Shown here: piece after piece, positions 1 to 6,083 of the stretch
Position numbering within the stretch: position 1 is the first letter of the stretch
How the letters are laid out: every line of letters begins with the position of its first letter
Assembly: GCA_017880705.1 (NCBI GenBank)
Contig: JADGRS010000095.1
Span: forward strand, 1 to 9,306
DNA length: 9,306 nucleotides
Direction: 5' to 3'
Source of the DNA: Burkholderiales bacterium
GTDB lineage: Bacteria > Pseudomonadota > Gammaproteobacteria > Burkholderiales > Usitatibacteraceae
Program-made: the position numbers and the translations under genes
The notes under the pieces: model-generated
Database searches by the model: none
Told to the model about the DNA's origin: nothing
Seen by the model: only the letters and a program-made list of their open reading frames with translations

Positions 1-486
1 CATCCCCGCGGCCCGCGAGGCGAGCGCCGCGAGGCGGCGCGAGTCGCTGCGGCCGATGGGTCTCAGCCGCTCGCCGCGCGAGGGCGCGACCACCGTTCCC
101 GCATGGGCGAGGCCCTGGTGCTGCTGGATTTTCCCGACCGCCTCGAAGCCGAGCCGCTCGTACAGCGGCATCCCCGCGGGCGTGGCGTTCAGCAGGATGG
201 CGCGGCCTTCCAGGTCGCGGAGCGCAAGCGACATCAGCTCGCGGCCGATGCCCCGGCCCTGGCTCGCGGGATCGACGATCACCATGCCGAGGGAAGCGTG
301 GCGCTGGCCGAATTTCCAGTAAAGGATGGTGCCGACGACCCGGCCGCCGTCGAGGGCAACGTAACCCGCGCCGAGGCCGAGGACGAATTGCCAGTCCTCG
401 CGCCGATGCGGCCATTGCACGGCGAGCGAGAGCCGGTGCGCGGCATCGAGGTCCACGGGCGTGAACTTGCGGTAGTTGATCGGCAC
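1..486 (-). CDS. GNAT family N-acetyltransferase, 3' end beyond left edge
   Basis: The minus strand is open from a GTG at 486-484 to the window edge, giving 162 codons with no stop. The first domain is a GNAT acetyl-CoA-dependent acetyltransferase. Residues about 66-90 carry core motif A: the beta-strand LGMVIVDP is followed by the pyrophosphate-binding loop QGRGIG (residues 76-81) and helix RELMSLAL. Residues 108-114 (PLYERLGF) are the usual motif B end. After about residue 138 the chain continues (ERLRPIGRSD) into what looks like a second domain, so the full protein probably has about 270-290 residues with tandem domains, as in some proteobacterial GNATs; that length is recalled, not measured. 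The start is chosen because no ATG lies upstream in frame and the sequence after GTG begins like the family (PINYRKF). No clear Shine-Dalgarno precedes it. The acyl acceptor is unknown. It is divergent from the operon and probably unrelated to it. Confidence 0.85.
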   Translation of the reverse strand, partial: MPINYRKFTPVDLDAAHRLSLAVQWPHRREDWQFVLGLGAGYVALDGGRVVGTILYWKFGQRHASLGMVIVDPASQGRGIGRELMSLALRDLEGRAILLNATPAGMPLYERLGFEAVGKIQQHQGLAHAGTVVAPSRGERLRPIGRSDSRRLAALASRAAGM

Positions 487-677
487 GGCGCCAATAGTCG
501 CAAGAAATGCGCGGCAAACTATGCTGACTCGCGGCCCGAAAACAGCTTTTTGTGTGCGGATTTGCCCGCCAATAGATGCCGGCTGTCGCCTTGCGGTGTG
601 CACAATCGTGGCGAATCTCCACCCGAGCGCGCACCATGACCGCCACCCTCACCCAGCCGAAGGCAGGAACTCAGACG
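487..677. other. Divergent intergenic region, likely promoters for both sides
   Basis: This 191-base gap separates the minus-strand GNAT gene from the plus-strand operon and must hold promoters for both. The part from about 490 to 580 is visibly more AT-rich than its surroundings. On the minus strand CATAGT (523-518) resembles a -10 box, 31 bases before the GNAT GTG, without a good -35. On the plus strand TTGTGT (550-555) lies 17 bases before TAGATG (573-578), a weak 3/6 plus 3/6 match. A perfect 8-base palindrome, TGTGCACA, sits at 597-604. None of these is strong enough to call as a promoter. The HAD reading frame stays open back to an ATG at 576, so part of the region could be coding if an upstream start is used. 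I see no terminator or RNA gene. Confidence 0.5.
661..668 (+). promoter_or_regulatory. Ribosome binding site deciding the HAD gene start
   Basis: AGGCAGGA lies 9 bases upstream of the ATG at 678 and is a reasonable Shine-Dalgarno match. The alternative in-frame ATGs at 576 and 636 have no comparable sequence in front of them, so 678 is preferred. Confidence 0.55.
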
Positions 678-1343
678 ATGACCTTCAGACCCAAGTACAT
701 CACCTTCGACTGTTACGGCACGCTCACCAACTTCCGCATGTCGGATGTCGCGCGCGAGATGTACGCCGACCGCGTGCCCGCCGCGCGCATGGACGCGTTC
801 CTGAACGATTTCGCGCACTACCGACTCGACGAGGTGATGGGCGACTGGAAGCCTTACGACCAGGTCCTCGAAAGCGCCATCCGCCGCACCTGCGGGCGCT
901 GGAAGGTCGAATACCGCGAAGGCGAGGGCCGCAAGTACTACGATGCCGTGCCGACGTGGGGCCCGCACGCCGACGTCCCGGAGCCGCTCTCGCGAATCGC
1001 CAAGGAGATCCCCCTGGTGATCCTCTCCAACGCGATGAACGAGCAGATCCACCACAACGTGGCGAAGCTGGGCGCGCCTTTCCATCGGGTCTACACGGCC
1101 GAGCAGGCCGGCGCGTACAAGCCGCGCCTCCGGGCCTTCGAATACATGCTGGACCAACTCGGCTGCGCGCCGGAGGACCTGCTGCACGTCTCGTCGAGCC
1201 CGCGCTACGACCACATGTCCGCCAACGACATGGGCATCCGCAACAAGGCCTTTGTCAACCGCGGCCACGAGCCTGGCAACCCGGCGTATGGTTATCGCGA
1301 GATCCCCGACATCGGCGGACTTCCCGCGCTCGTCGGCCTCTGA
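678..1343 (+). CDS. HAD hydrolase, haloacid dehalogenase type II-like
   Basis: This is a 221-residue cytoplasmic HAD-superfamily hydrolase. Motif I is TFDCYGTLT (residues 9-17) with nucleophile D11 and the D-x-Y-G-T form typical of L-2-haloacid dehalogenases, not the DxD of phosphatases. Motif II is ILSN (S117, N118), motif III is YKP (K148), and motif IV is SSSPRYDHMSAND (D178). Length fits the family (about 220-240). Compared from memory with Pseudomonas L-DEX, the residues equivalent to R41, Y157 and N177 appear to be L42/N43, F154 and P175, so haloacid dehalogenation is doubtful and another hydrolysis is likely. The C-terminal stretch NRGHEPGNPAYGYREIPDI looks like a subfamily signature. 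Starts at 636 (235 aa) or 576 (255 aa) are possible, but the ribosome site favours 678. It is the first gene of the operon and ends 10 bases before the oxidoreductase start. The substrate is unknown. Confidence 0.88.
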   Translation: MTFRPKYITFDCYGTLTNFRMSDVAREMYADRVPAARMDAFLNDFAHYRLDEVMGDWKPYDQVLESAIRRTCGRWKVEYREGEGRKYYDAVPTWGPHADVPEPLSRIAKEIPLVILSNAMNEQIHHNVAKLGAPFHRVYTAEQAGAYKPRLRAFEYMLDQLGCAPEDLLHVSSSPRYDHMSANDMGIRNKAFVNRGHEPGNPAYGYREIPDIGGLPALVGL

Positions 1344-1353
1344 TCCCACCCTG

Positions 1354-2637
1354 GTGAAGCTCGATTCCTATTGGCTCGATTCCGCGCCGCCTTTCAAGGG
1401 CGGGTCCGACGCGCCGCTGCACTCGCTCGGCCGCGTCGATGTCGCGGTGGTCGGCGGCGGCTTCACCGGATTGTCGGCTGCGCTCACGCTCGCGAAGCGC
1501 GGAGCGTCGGTCGCCGTGCTGGAGGCGGGACGCGTAGCGGGCGAGGCCTCGGGGCGTAACGGCGGGCATTGCAGCAACGGCGTCGCGCACGATTACGAAG
1601 GGTTGGTGCGCCGCTTCGGCGAGACGAAGGCACGTGCCATGTACCGCGACTTCGACGCGGCGGTCGACAGCGTCGAAGCGATCGTTCGTGACGAAGCGAT
1701 CGACTGCGACTTCGTGCGCTCCGGGAAGTTGAAGCTCGCCGCCAAGCCGCAGCACTACGAGGGCCTCGCGCGGACCTTCGAGACCCTGGGCCGCGAGGTC
1801 GACACGGGCATGGAACTCATCGAGCGCGCGCGGCTTCCCACCGAAATCGATTCGGCGCAATTCCACGGGGGACTCCTGCAGAAGACCAGCGCGCAGATGC
1901 ACGTGGGACGCTTCGGCGTCGGGCTCGCGGAAGCGGCCGCGCGCCGCGGCGCGCGCATCTATGAATCCGCGACGGTCACGCGGCTCGAGCGGCTTTCGGG
2001 CCGCGCCCATCGCATCACCTCCGCGCGCGGCACGATCGAGGCGGGGCAGGTGTTTCTCGCGACCGGCGCCTCGCGCCCGGGTCCCTTATCCTGGTTCCGG
2101 CGGCGCATCGTGCCGGTCGGCAGCTTCATCGTCGCGACCGAGCCGCTCGATGCCGCGGTCGCGCAGCGCCTCATGCCGGGCCGGCGCAACTATGTCACCA
2201 CGCGCATCATCGGCAACTACTTTCGCCTCACGCCCGACAACCGGCTGATCTACGGCGGGCGCGCGCGCTTCGCGATGCCGGGCGCGGGCTCCGACGAGAA
2301 GAGCGGGCGCGTCCTGCGTGAATCGCTCGGGACCGTGTTCCCCGCGTTGCGGGCGGTGAAGCTCGATTACTGCTGGGGCGGCCTCGTCGACATGACCGCC
2401 GACCGCCTGCCGCGTGCCGGCGAGCACGACGGGCTACTCTATTCGATGGGCTACAGCGGCCACGGCGTGCAGATGTCGACCCACATGGGACGCGTGATGG
2501 CCGATATGATCGACGGGCGCGCGGTCTCGAGCCCGTGGCTCGAGCTCGACTGGCGAGCCATCCCGGGCAATTTCGGCGACCCGTGGTTTCTTCCGTTCGT
2601 GGGCGCCTATTACCGCGTGCAGGACATGATTCATTAA
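1354..2637 (+). CDS. FAD-dependent oxidoreductase (DAO family, PuuB-like)
   Basis: This is a 427-residue flavoenzyme of the D-amino-acid oxidase/glycine oxidase superfamily, which oxidises C-N bonds of amines or amino acids. The N-terminal Rossmann motif is VAVVGGGFTGLSAA (GxGxxG at residues 34-39), and the strand ends in E57 (VLEAGR), which should bind the FAD ribose. The segment EASGRNGGH (64-72) is the flavin-contacting motif seen in gamma-glutamylputrescine oxidase (PuuB)-type enzymes. The C-terminal FAD loop is YSMGYSGHGVQMS (363-375). No signal peptide is seen, so it is cytoplasmic or membrane-associated. The start is GTG at 1354, 10 bases after the HAD stop. The frame is open further back to a TTG at 1252, but that part only repeats HAD sequence in another frame. 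No Shine-Dalgarno is visible, so initiation probably depends on coupling to the upstream gene. The substrate is unknown; a secondary or primary amine or modified amino acid is the family expectation. A dehydrogenase reaction is as likely as an oxidase. Confidence 0.88.
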   Translation: MKLDSYWLDSAPPFKGGSDAPLHSLGRVDVAVVGGGFTGLSAALTLAKRGASVAVLEAGRVAGEASGRNGGHCSNGVAHDYEGLVRRFGETKARAMYRDFDAAVDSVEAIVRDEAIDCDFVRSGKLKLAAKPQHYEGLARTFETLGREVDTGMELIERARLPTEIDSAQFHGGLLQKTSAQMHVGRFGVGLAEAAARRGARIYESATVTRLERLSGRAHRITSARGTIEAGQVFLATGASRPGPLSWFRRRIVPVGSFIVATEPLDAAVAQRLMPGRRNYVTTRIIGNYFRLTPDNRLIYGGRARFAMPGAGSDEKSGRVLRESLGTVFPALRAVKLDYCWGGLVDMTADRLPRAGEHDGLLYSMGYSGHGVQMSTHMGRVMADMIDGRAVSSPWLELDWRAIPGNFGDPWFLPFVGAYYRVQDMIH

Positions 2638-2644
2638 GGGAGGG
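2638..2644 (+). promoter_or_regulatory. Strong ribosome binding site of the binding-protein gene
   Basis: GGGAGGG lies 6 bases before the ATG at 2651. It is the best Shine-Dalgarno match in the window, which fits the need for excess binding protein over the membrane and ATPase subunits. Confidence 0.7.
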
Positions 2645-2650
2645 ACGGCG

Positions 2651-4267
2651 ATGGACGACAAGAAGACGTTCTCACTGGATCCTGCCGACCAGCGGCGCAT
2701 CCTCGAGGCCCTGGGCCGCGGCGCCTCGCGGCGCGACGTGCTGCGGCTCATGTTCTCGATGGGCATCATGGCCTCGGCGGCGGGCGGCCTGCTCTCCGTC
2801 GCGACCAACGCCCGCGCGCAAACGCCCAGAAAGGGTGGCCGCATTCGCGCGGCGACCACCTCGAGCTCCACGGCGGACACGCTCGACCCGGCCAAGGGCT
2901 CGAATGCGACTGACTACACGCGCCACAACATGTTCTACAGCGGCCTCACGCAGCTCGACGCGAGCCTCGCGCCGCAGCCCGCGCTCGCTGAGGAGATCCG
3001 CAGCGACAAGGCGACGGTCTGGACCTTCAAGCTGAGGAAGGACGTGAAGTTCCACGACGGCTCGCCGCTCACCCCCGCCGACGTCGTCTATTCGCTCAAC
3101 CGCCACAAGGAGGCCGCCACCGCCTCGAAGGTGAAGACCGTGGCCGATCAGTTCTCCGAGGTAAAGGCGAGCGGGCCCAATGAGGTCAAGGTGACGCTTG
3201 TCGCCCCCAACGCGGACCTGCCGGTGATCCTGGCCGCATCGCATTTCCTCATCGTGAAGGGCGGCGCCAGGGATTTCAGCGCCACCGCGAACGGCACCGG
3301 CCCCTTCAAGCTGAAGGAGTTCCAGCCCGGCGTGCGCAGCGTGGGCGTGCGCAACGACGGCTACTGGAAGGCGGGCAGGCCCTACCTCGACGAGGTCGAG
3401 CTGATCGGAATCCAGGACGAGCCGGCGCGCGTGAACGCGTTGCTCTCGGGCGACGTGCAGCTGATCCTGGCCGTCGATCCGCGCTCCACCAGTCGCGTGA
3501 GGGCGACGCCGGGTTACGGCGTCCTGGAGACCAAGTCGGGCCTCTATACCGACCTCGTCGCGCGCCAGGACGCCGCGCCCACCAACAACCCCGATTTCGT
3601 GATGGCGATGAAGTACCTCATCGACCGCGAGCAGGCGAAGAACGCCGTGTTCCGCGGCTTCGCGGTGGTCGCCAACGACCAACCCATCCCGCCGTCGCAC
3701 CGCTACTACCTGGCGGGACTCCCGCAGCGGCCCTACGATGTCGACAAGGCCAAGTTCCACCTGCAGAAAGCGGGCATGGCGGGCAAGAGCGTGCAGGTCG
3801 TGGCTTCGCCCGCGGCTAACGGGTCCATAGACATGGCGGTGCTGATGCAGCAATCGGCGCAGAAGGCCGGCCTCACGCTCACCGTGAACCGGGTCCCGGC
3901 CGACGGCTACTGGTCCAACCACTGGATGAAGCATCCGCTGTTCTTCGGCAACATCAATCCGCGGCCGAGCGCCGACCAGCTCTTCACGCAGTTCTTCAAG
4001 TCCGACGCGCCGTGGAACGAATCGGGATGGAAGAACGAGCAATTCGACCAGCTCGTGCTCGCTGCGCGCGCCGAGCCCGACAACGAGAAGCGCAGGAAGA
4101 TGTATGGCGACATGCAGGTGCTGGTCCACGAGAAGTGCGGTATCGGCATCCCTGTCTTCCTGAGCTTCCTGGATGGATACAACAGCAAGGTGAAGGGCCT
4201 GGGCTCCGTTCCGATCGGCGGGTTCATGGGCTACATGTTCGCCGAGCACGTCTGGGTCGATGGCTGA
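2651..4267 (+). CDS. ABC transporter substrate-binding protein, SBP_bac_5 family
   Basis: This 538-residue periplasmic binding protein of the DppA/OppA/NikA class delivers substrate to the permeases encoded just downstream. The N-terminus has a long leader with a twin-arginine motif, SRRDVLRL (residues 26-33, R27-R28). A hydrophobic stretch follows (34-52), with an ARA signal-peptidase site near residue 56, so Tat export is predicted. There is no lipobox cysteine, hence a soluble periplasmic protein. Family landmarks include LDPAKG (78-83), WTFKLRKDVKFHDGSPLTPA (124-143), GTGPFKL near 215-221, and the C-terminal lobe NEQFDQLVLAAR near 462-473. Length is normal. The start has the strongest ribosome site in the operon, and the gene begins 13 bases after the oxidoreductase stop. 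Its last 8 bases overlap the first permease gene. The ligand cannot be deduced: this family binds peptides, nickel chelates, opines, amino-acid derivatives and other small molecules. The linked catabolic enzymes argue for a nitrogen compound. Confidence 0.93.
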   Translation: MDDKKTFSLDPADQRRILEALGRGASRRDVLRLMFSMGIMASAAGGLLSVATNARAQTPRKGGRIRAATTSSSTADTLDPAKGSNATDYTRHNMFYSGLTQLDASLAPQPALAEEIRSDKATVWTFKLRKDVKFHDGSPLTPADVVYSLNRHKEAATASKVKTVADQFSEVKASGPNEVKVTLVAPNADLPVILAASHFLIVKGGARDFSATANGTGPFKLKEFQPGVRSVGVRNDGYWKAGRPYLDEVELIGIQDEPARVNALLSGDVQLILAVDPRSTSRVRATPGYGVLETKSGLYTDLVARQDAAPTNNPDFVMAMKYLIDREQAKNAVFRGFAVVANDQPIPPSHRYYLAGLPQRPYDVDKAKFHLQKAGMAGKSVQVVASPAANGSIDMAVLMQQSAQKAGLTLTVNRVPADGYWSNHWMKHPLFFGNINPRPSADQLFTQFFKSDAPWNESGWKNEQFDQLVLAARAEPDNEKRRKMYGDMQVLVHEKCGIGIPVFLSFLDGYNSKVKGLGSVPIGGFMGYMFAEHVWVDG

Positions 4268-5270
4268 GGCCCGCGCCCTCGCGTCGCCACGGCGCTTTGC
4301 CGTGCCGGCGCGCTGGCGCGGCACCATCGCCTGGCTCGTCGCGAACCGGCTCGCTTCCGGCGCGCTCACGCTCGTCATCGTGTCGATGGTGATTTTCGTG
4401 ATCACCGGGTGGCTGCCCGGCGACGCGGCGCAGGAGGCGCTGGGACAAAGCGCCACACCCGAGACGATCGCCGCGTTGCGTGCGCAGTACGGCCTCGACA
4501 AGCCCCCGCACATTCGCTATCTCCATTGGCTGCAAGGGCTTCTCACCGGCAATCTCGGACAATCGTTCACGGCGAACCTGCCGGTGACCGAGCTCATCGC
4601 CGGGAGGCTCCCCAAGTCGCTCCTTCTAGCCGCGGTGACCGCCGCGGTGTCGGTTCCCATCGCGCTCACCATCGGCATCCTCTCGGCCATGTGGCGCGGG
4701 CGGGCGCTCGACCGGGCGCTGAACCTCGCGACGCTCTCGATGGTGGCGGTGCCCGAATTCCTCGTGGCGACCATCGCGGTGCTGGTGTTCGCCGTGAAGC
4801 TGCAGTGGCTTCCGGCGCTCTCGAACGCCGTCGACGTCTCCACGCCCGCGCAGTTCGTCCGCACCTACGCGATGCCGGTGCTCACGCTCTGCTTCGTGGT
4901 GATCGCGCAGATGGCGCGCATGACGCGCGCGGCGGTGATCGACCAGCTCTCCGCCTCGTACGTGGAGATGGCCGTTCTGAAGGGCGCACGGCCCGCGCGC
5001 GTGGCACTGCGCCATGCGCTGCCCAACGCCATCGGGCCGATCGCCAACGCCGTGGCGCTCAGCCTTTCCTACCTGCTGGGCGGCGTGGTGATCGTCGAGA
5101 CCATCTTCAACTACCCCGGCCTCGCGAGCCTCATGGTGGATGCCGTGACCAACCGCGACATGCCCATGGTGCAGGCGTGCGCGATGATCTTCTGCTTCGC
5201 CTACCTGCTGCTGGTGCTCATCGCCGACCTGGTCGCCATCCTCTCCAACCCGAGGTTGAGGCACCGATGA
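4260..5270 (+). CDS. ABC transporter permease, DppB/OppB type
   Basis: This 336-residue inner-membrane permease is the first of two that form the translocation channel. After a basic N-terminus, the first membrane span is about residues 31-51. The usual periplasmic segment follows (LPGDAA, residues 52-57, and LRAQYGLDKP, 73-82). Further spans lie near 119-143, 160-180, 203-221, 262-282 and 304-328. The EAA loop that docks on the ATPase is EMAVLKGARPARVALRHALP (236-255) with the expected E, A, G and H positions. FNYPGLASLMVDAV (283-296) is the standard conserved end motif. Length (about 310-340 in the family) is normal. Its ATG lies inside the last codons of the binding-protein gene (8-base overlap, ATGGCTGA), and its stop overlaps the next start as ATGA, so translation of the three genes is coupled. 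Confidence 0.93.
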   Translation: MAEARALASPRRFAVPARWRGTIAWLVANRLASGALTLVIVSMVIFVITGWLPGDAAQEALGQSATPETIAALRAQYGLDKPPHIRYLHWLQGLLTGNLGQSFTANLPVTELIAGRLPKSLLLAAVTAAVSVPIALTIGILSAMWRGRALDRALNLATLSMVAVPEFLVATIAVLVFAVKLQWLPALSNAVDVSTPAQFVRTYAMPVLTLCFVVIAQMARMTRAAVIDQLSASYVEMAVLKGARPARVALRHALPNAIGPIANAVALSLSYLLGGVVIVETIFNYPGLASLMVDAVTNRDMPMVQACAMIFCFAYLLLVLIADLVAILSNPRLRHR

Positions 5271-6070
5271 GCCTCGCCGGAAAGATCGGGCTCTTCTTCG
5301 TGGTCGCATGGCTCCTCGCCGCGATCTTCGGGCCGAGCATCGCGCCGCACCCGGTCGGCGCCGTGGTTTCACCCGACGTCTTCGGCGCGTTCAGCTCGGC
5401 CTACCCGCTCGGCACCGACTATCTCGGGAGGGACATGCTGAGCCGCATCCTCTACGGCTCGCGCTTCACCATCGGCCTCGCGCTCGTGGCCGCGATCTGC
5501 GCGAGCGTGACCGGCACCACGATCGCGCTCGTCGCCGCGACCGCGGGCGGCTGGGTGGACGAGTTGATAAGCCGCCTCATGGACGCGCTCATCTCGATCC
5601 CGAGCAAGATGCTGGCGCTGGTGATGGTGGCGGCGTTCGGCTCGTCCGTGGGCCTGCTCATCCTCACCGCCGCGGTGAGCTACACGCCCGGTGCATTTCG
5701 CATTGCGCGCTCGCTCGCCGTCAACGTGAGGACGCTCGAGTACGTGCTCGCCGCGCGAGCCCGGGGCGAGCGACTGCCCTACGTGGGCGTGGTCGAGATC
5801 CTGCCCAACATGGTGAATCCGATGCTCGCGGACTTCGGCCTGCGATTCGTGTTCGTGGTGCTGCTGCTCTCCGGCATGAGCTTCCTCGGGCTGGGCGTGC
5901 AGCCGCCGGACGCGGACCTCGGGTCGCTGGTGCGCGAGAACATTTCAGGATTGTTCGAAGGCGCGCCCGCCGTCGTGGTGCCCGCGATCGCAATCGCCAC
6001 GCTCACGGTGAGCGTGAACCTCCTCATCGACAGCTTCTCGGGCCGGACCGGCCGCGTAGCCGAGAACTGA
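5267..6070 (+). CDS. ABC transporter permease, DppC/OppC type
   Basis: This 267-residue permease pairs with the upstream DppB-type protein. It starts at an ATG in the ATGA overlap. It has one N-terminal span (about 6-24), then the DppC signature YPLGTDYLGRDMLSRILYG (46-64). A core of about five further spans begins at residue 66. The EAA loop covers 158-181, with EYVLAARARG at the start and ILPN at the end. The usual histidine three residues before LPN appears to be a glutamate (E177). SFLGLGVQPPDADLGSL (205-221) is the typical conserved stretch before the last spans. It is slightly shorter than many DppC proteins (about 280-300) because the N-terminal tail is short. It lies 13 bases before the ATPase gene. 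The transported substrate is unknown. Confidence 0.92.
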   Translation: MSLAGKIGLFFVVAWLLAAIFGPSIAPHPVGAVVSPDVFGAFSSAYPLGTDYLGRDMLSRILYGSRFTIGLALVAAICASVTGTTIALVAATAGGWVDELISRLMDALISIPSKMLALVMVAAFGSSVGLLILTAAVSYTPGAFRIARSLAVNVRTLEYVLAARARGERLPYVGVVEILPNMVNPMLADFGLRFVFVVLLLSGMSFLGLGVQPPDADLGSLVRENISGLFEGAPAVVVPAIAIATLTVSVNLLIDSFSGRTGRVAEN

Positions 6071-6083
6071 GACGAGACCGGCA

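Noticed and set aside
61..90. Possible frameshift near the domain boundary of the GNAT gene
   Set aside because: A first reading suggested a TGA here, but recounting the reverse complement base by base gave an unbroken frame to the window edge (486 bases, 162 codons).
103..639. A 178-codon plus-strand frame opposite the GNAT gene
   Set aside because: The minus strand shows a GNAT domain with a clear QGRGIG motif; the plus frame has no recognisable domain and runs through the divergent promoter region.
1252..1353. Upstream extension of the FAD oxidoreductase to a TTG at 1252
   Set aside because: The added 34 residues lie inside the HAD gene in another frame and show no family similarity; GTG at 1354 gives a normal N-terminus.
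2672..4513. A 613-codon open frame on the minus strand opposite the binding protein and first permease
   Set aside because: It is rich in Arg, His, Val and Gly without any recognisable domain, crosses two clearly real genes, and is the usual by-product of high-GC codon use.
4409..5266. Upstream extension of the second permease frame across the first permease gene
   Set aside because: That part is an Arg-rich shadow of the first permease. The ATG at 5267 in an ATGA overlap gives a normal DppC N-terminus.
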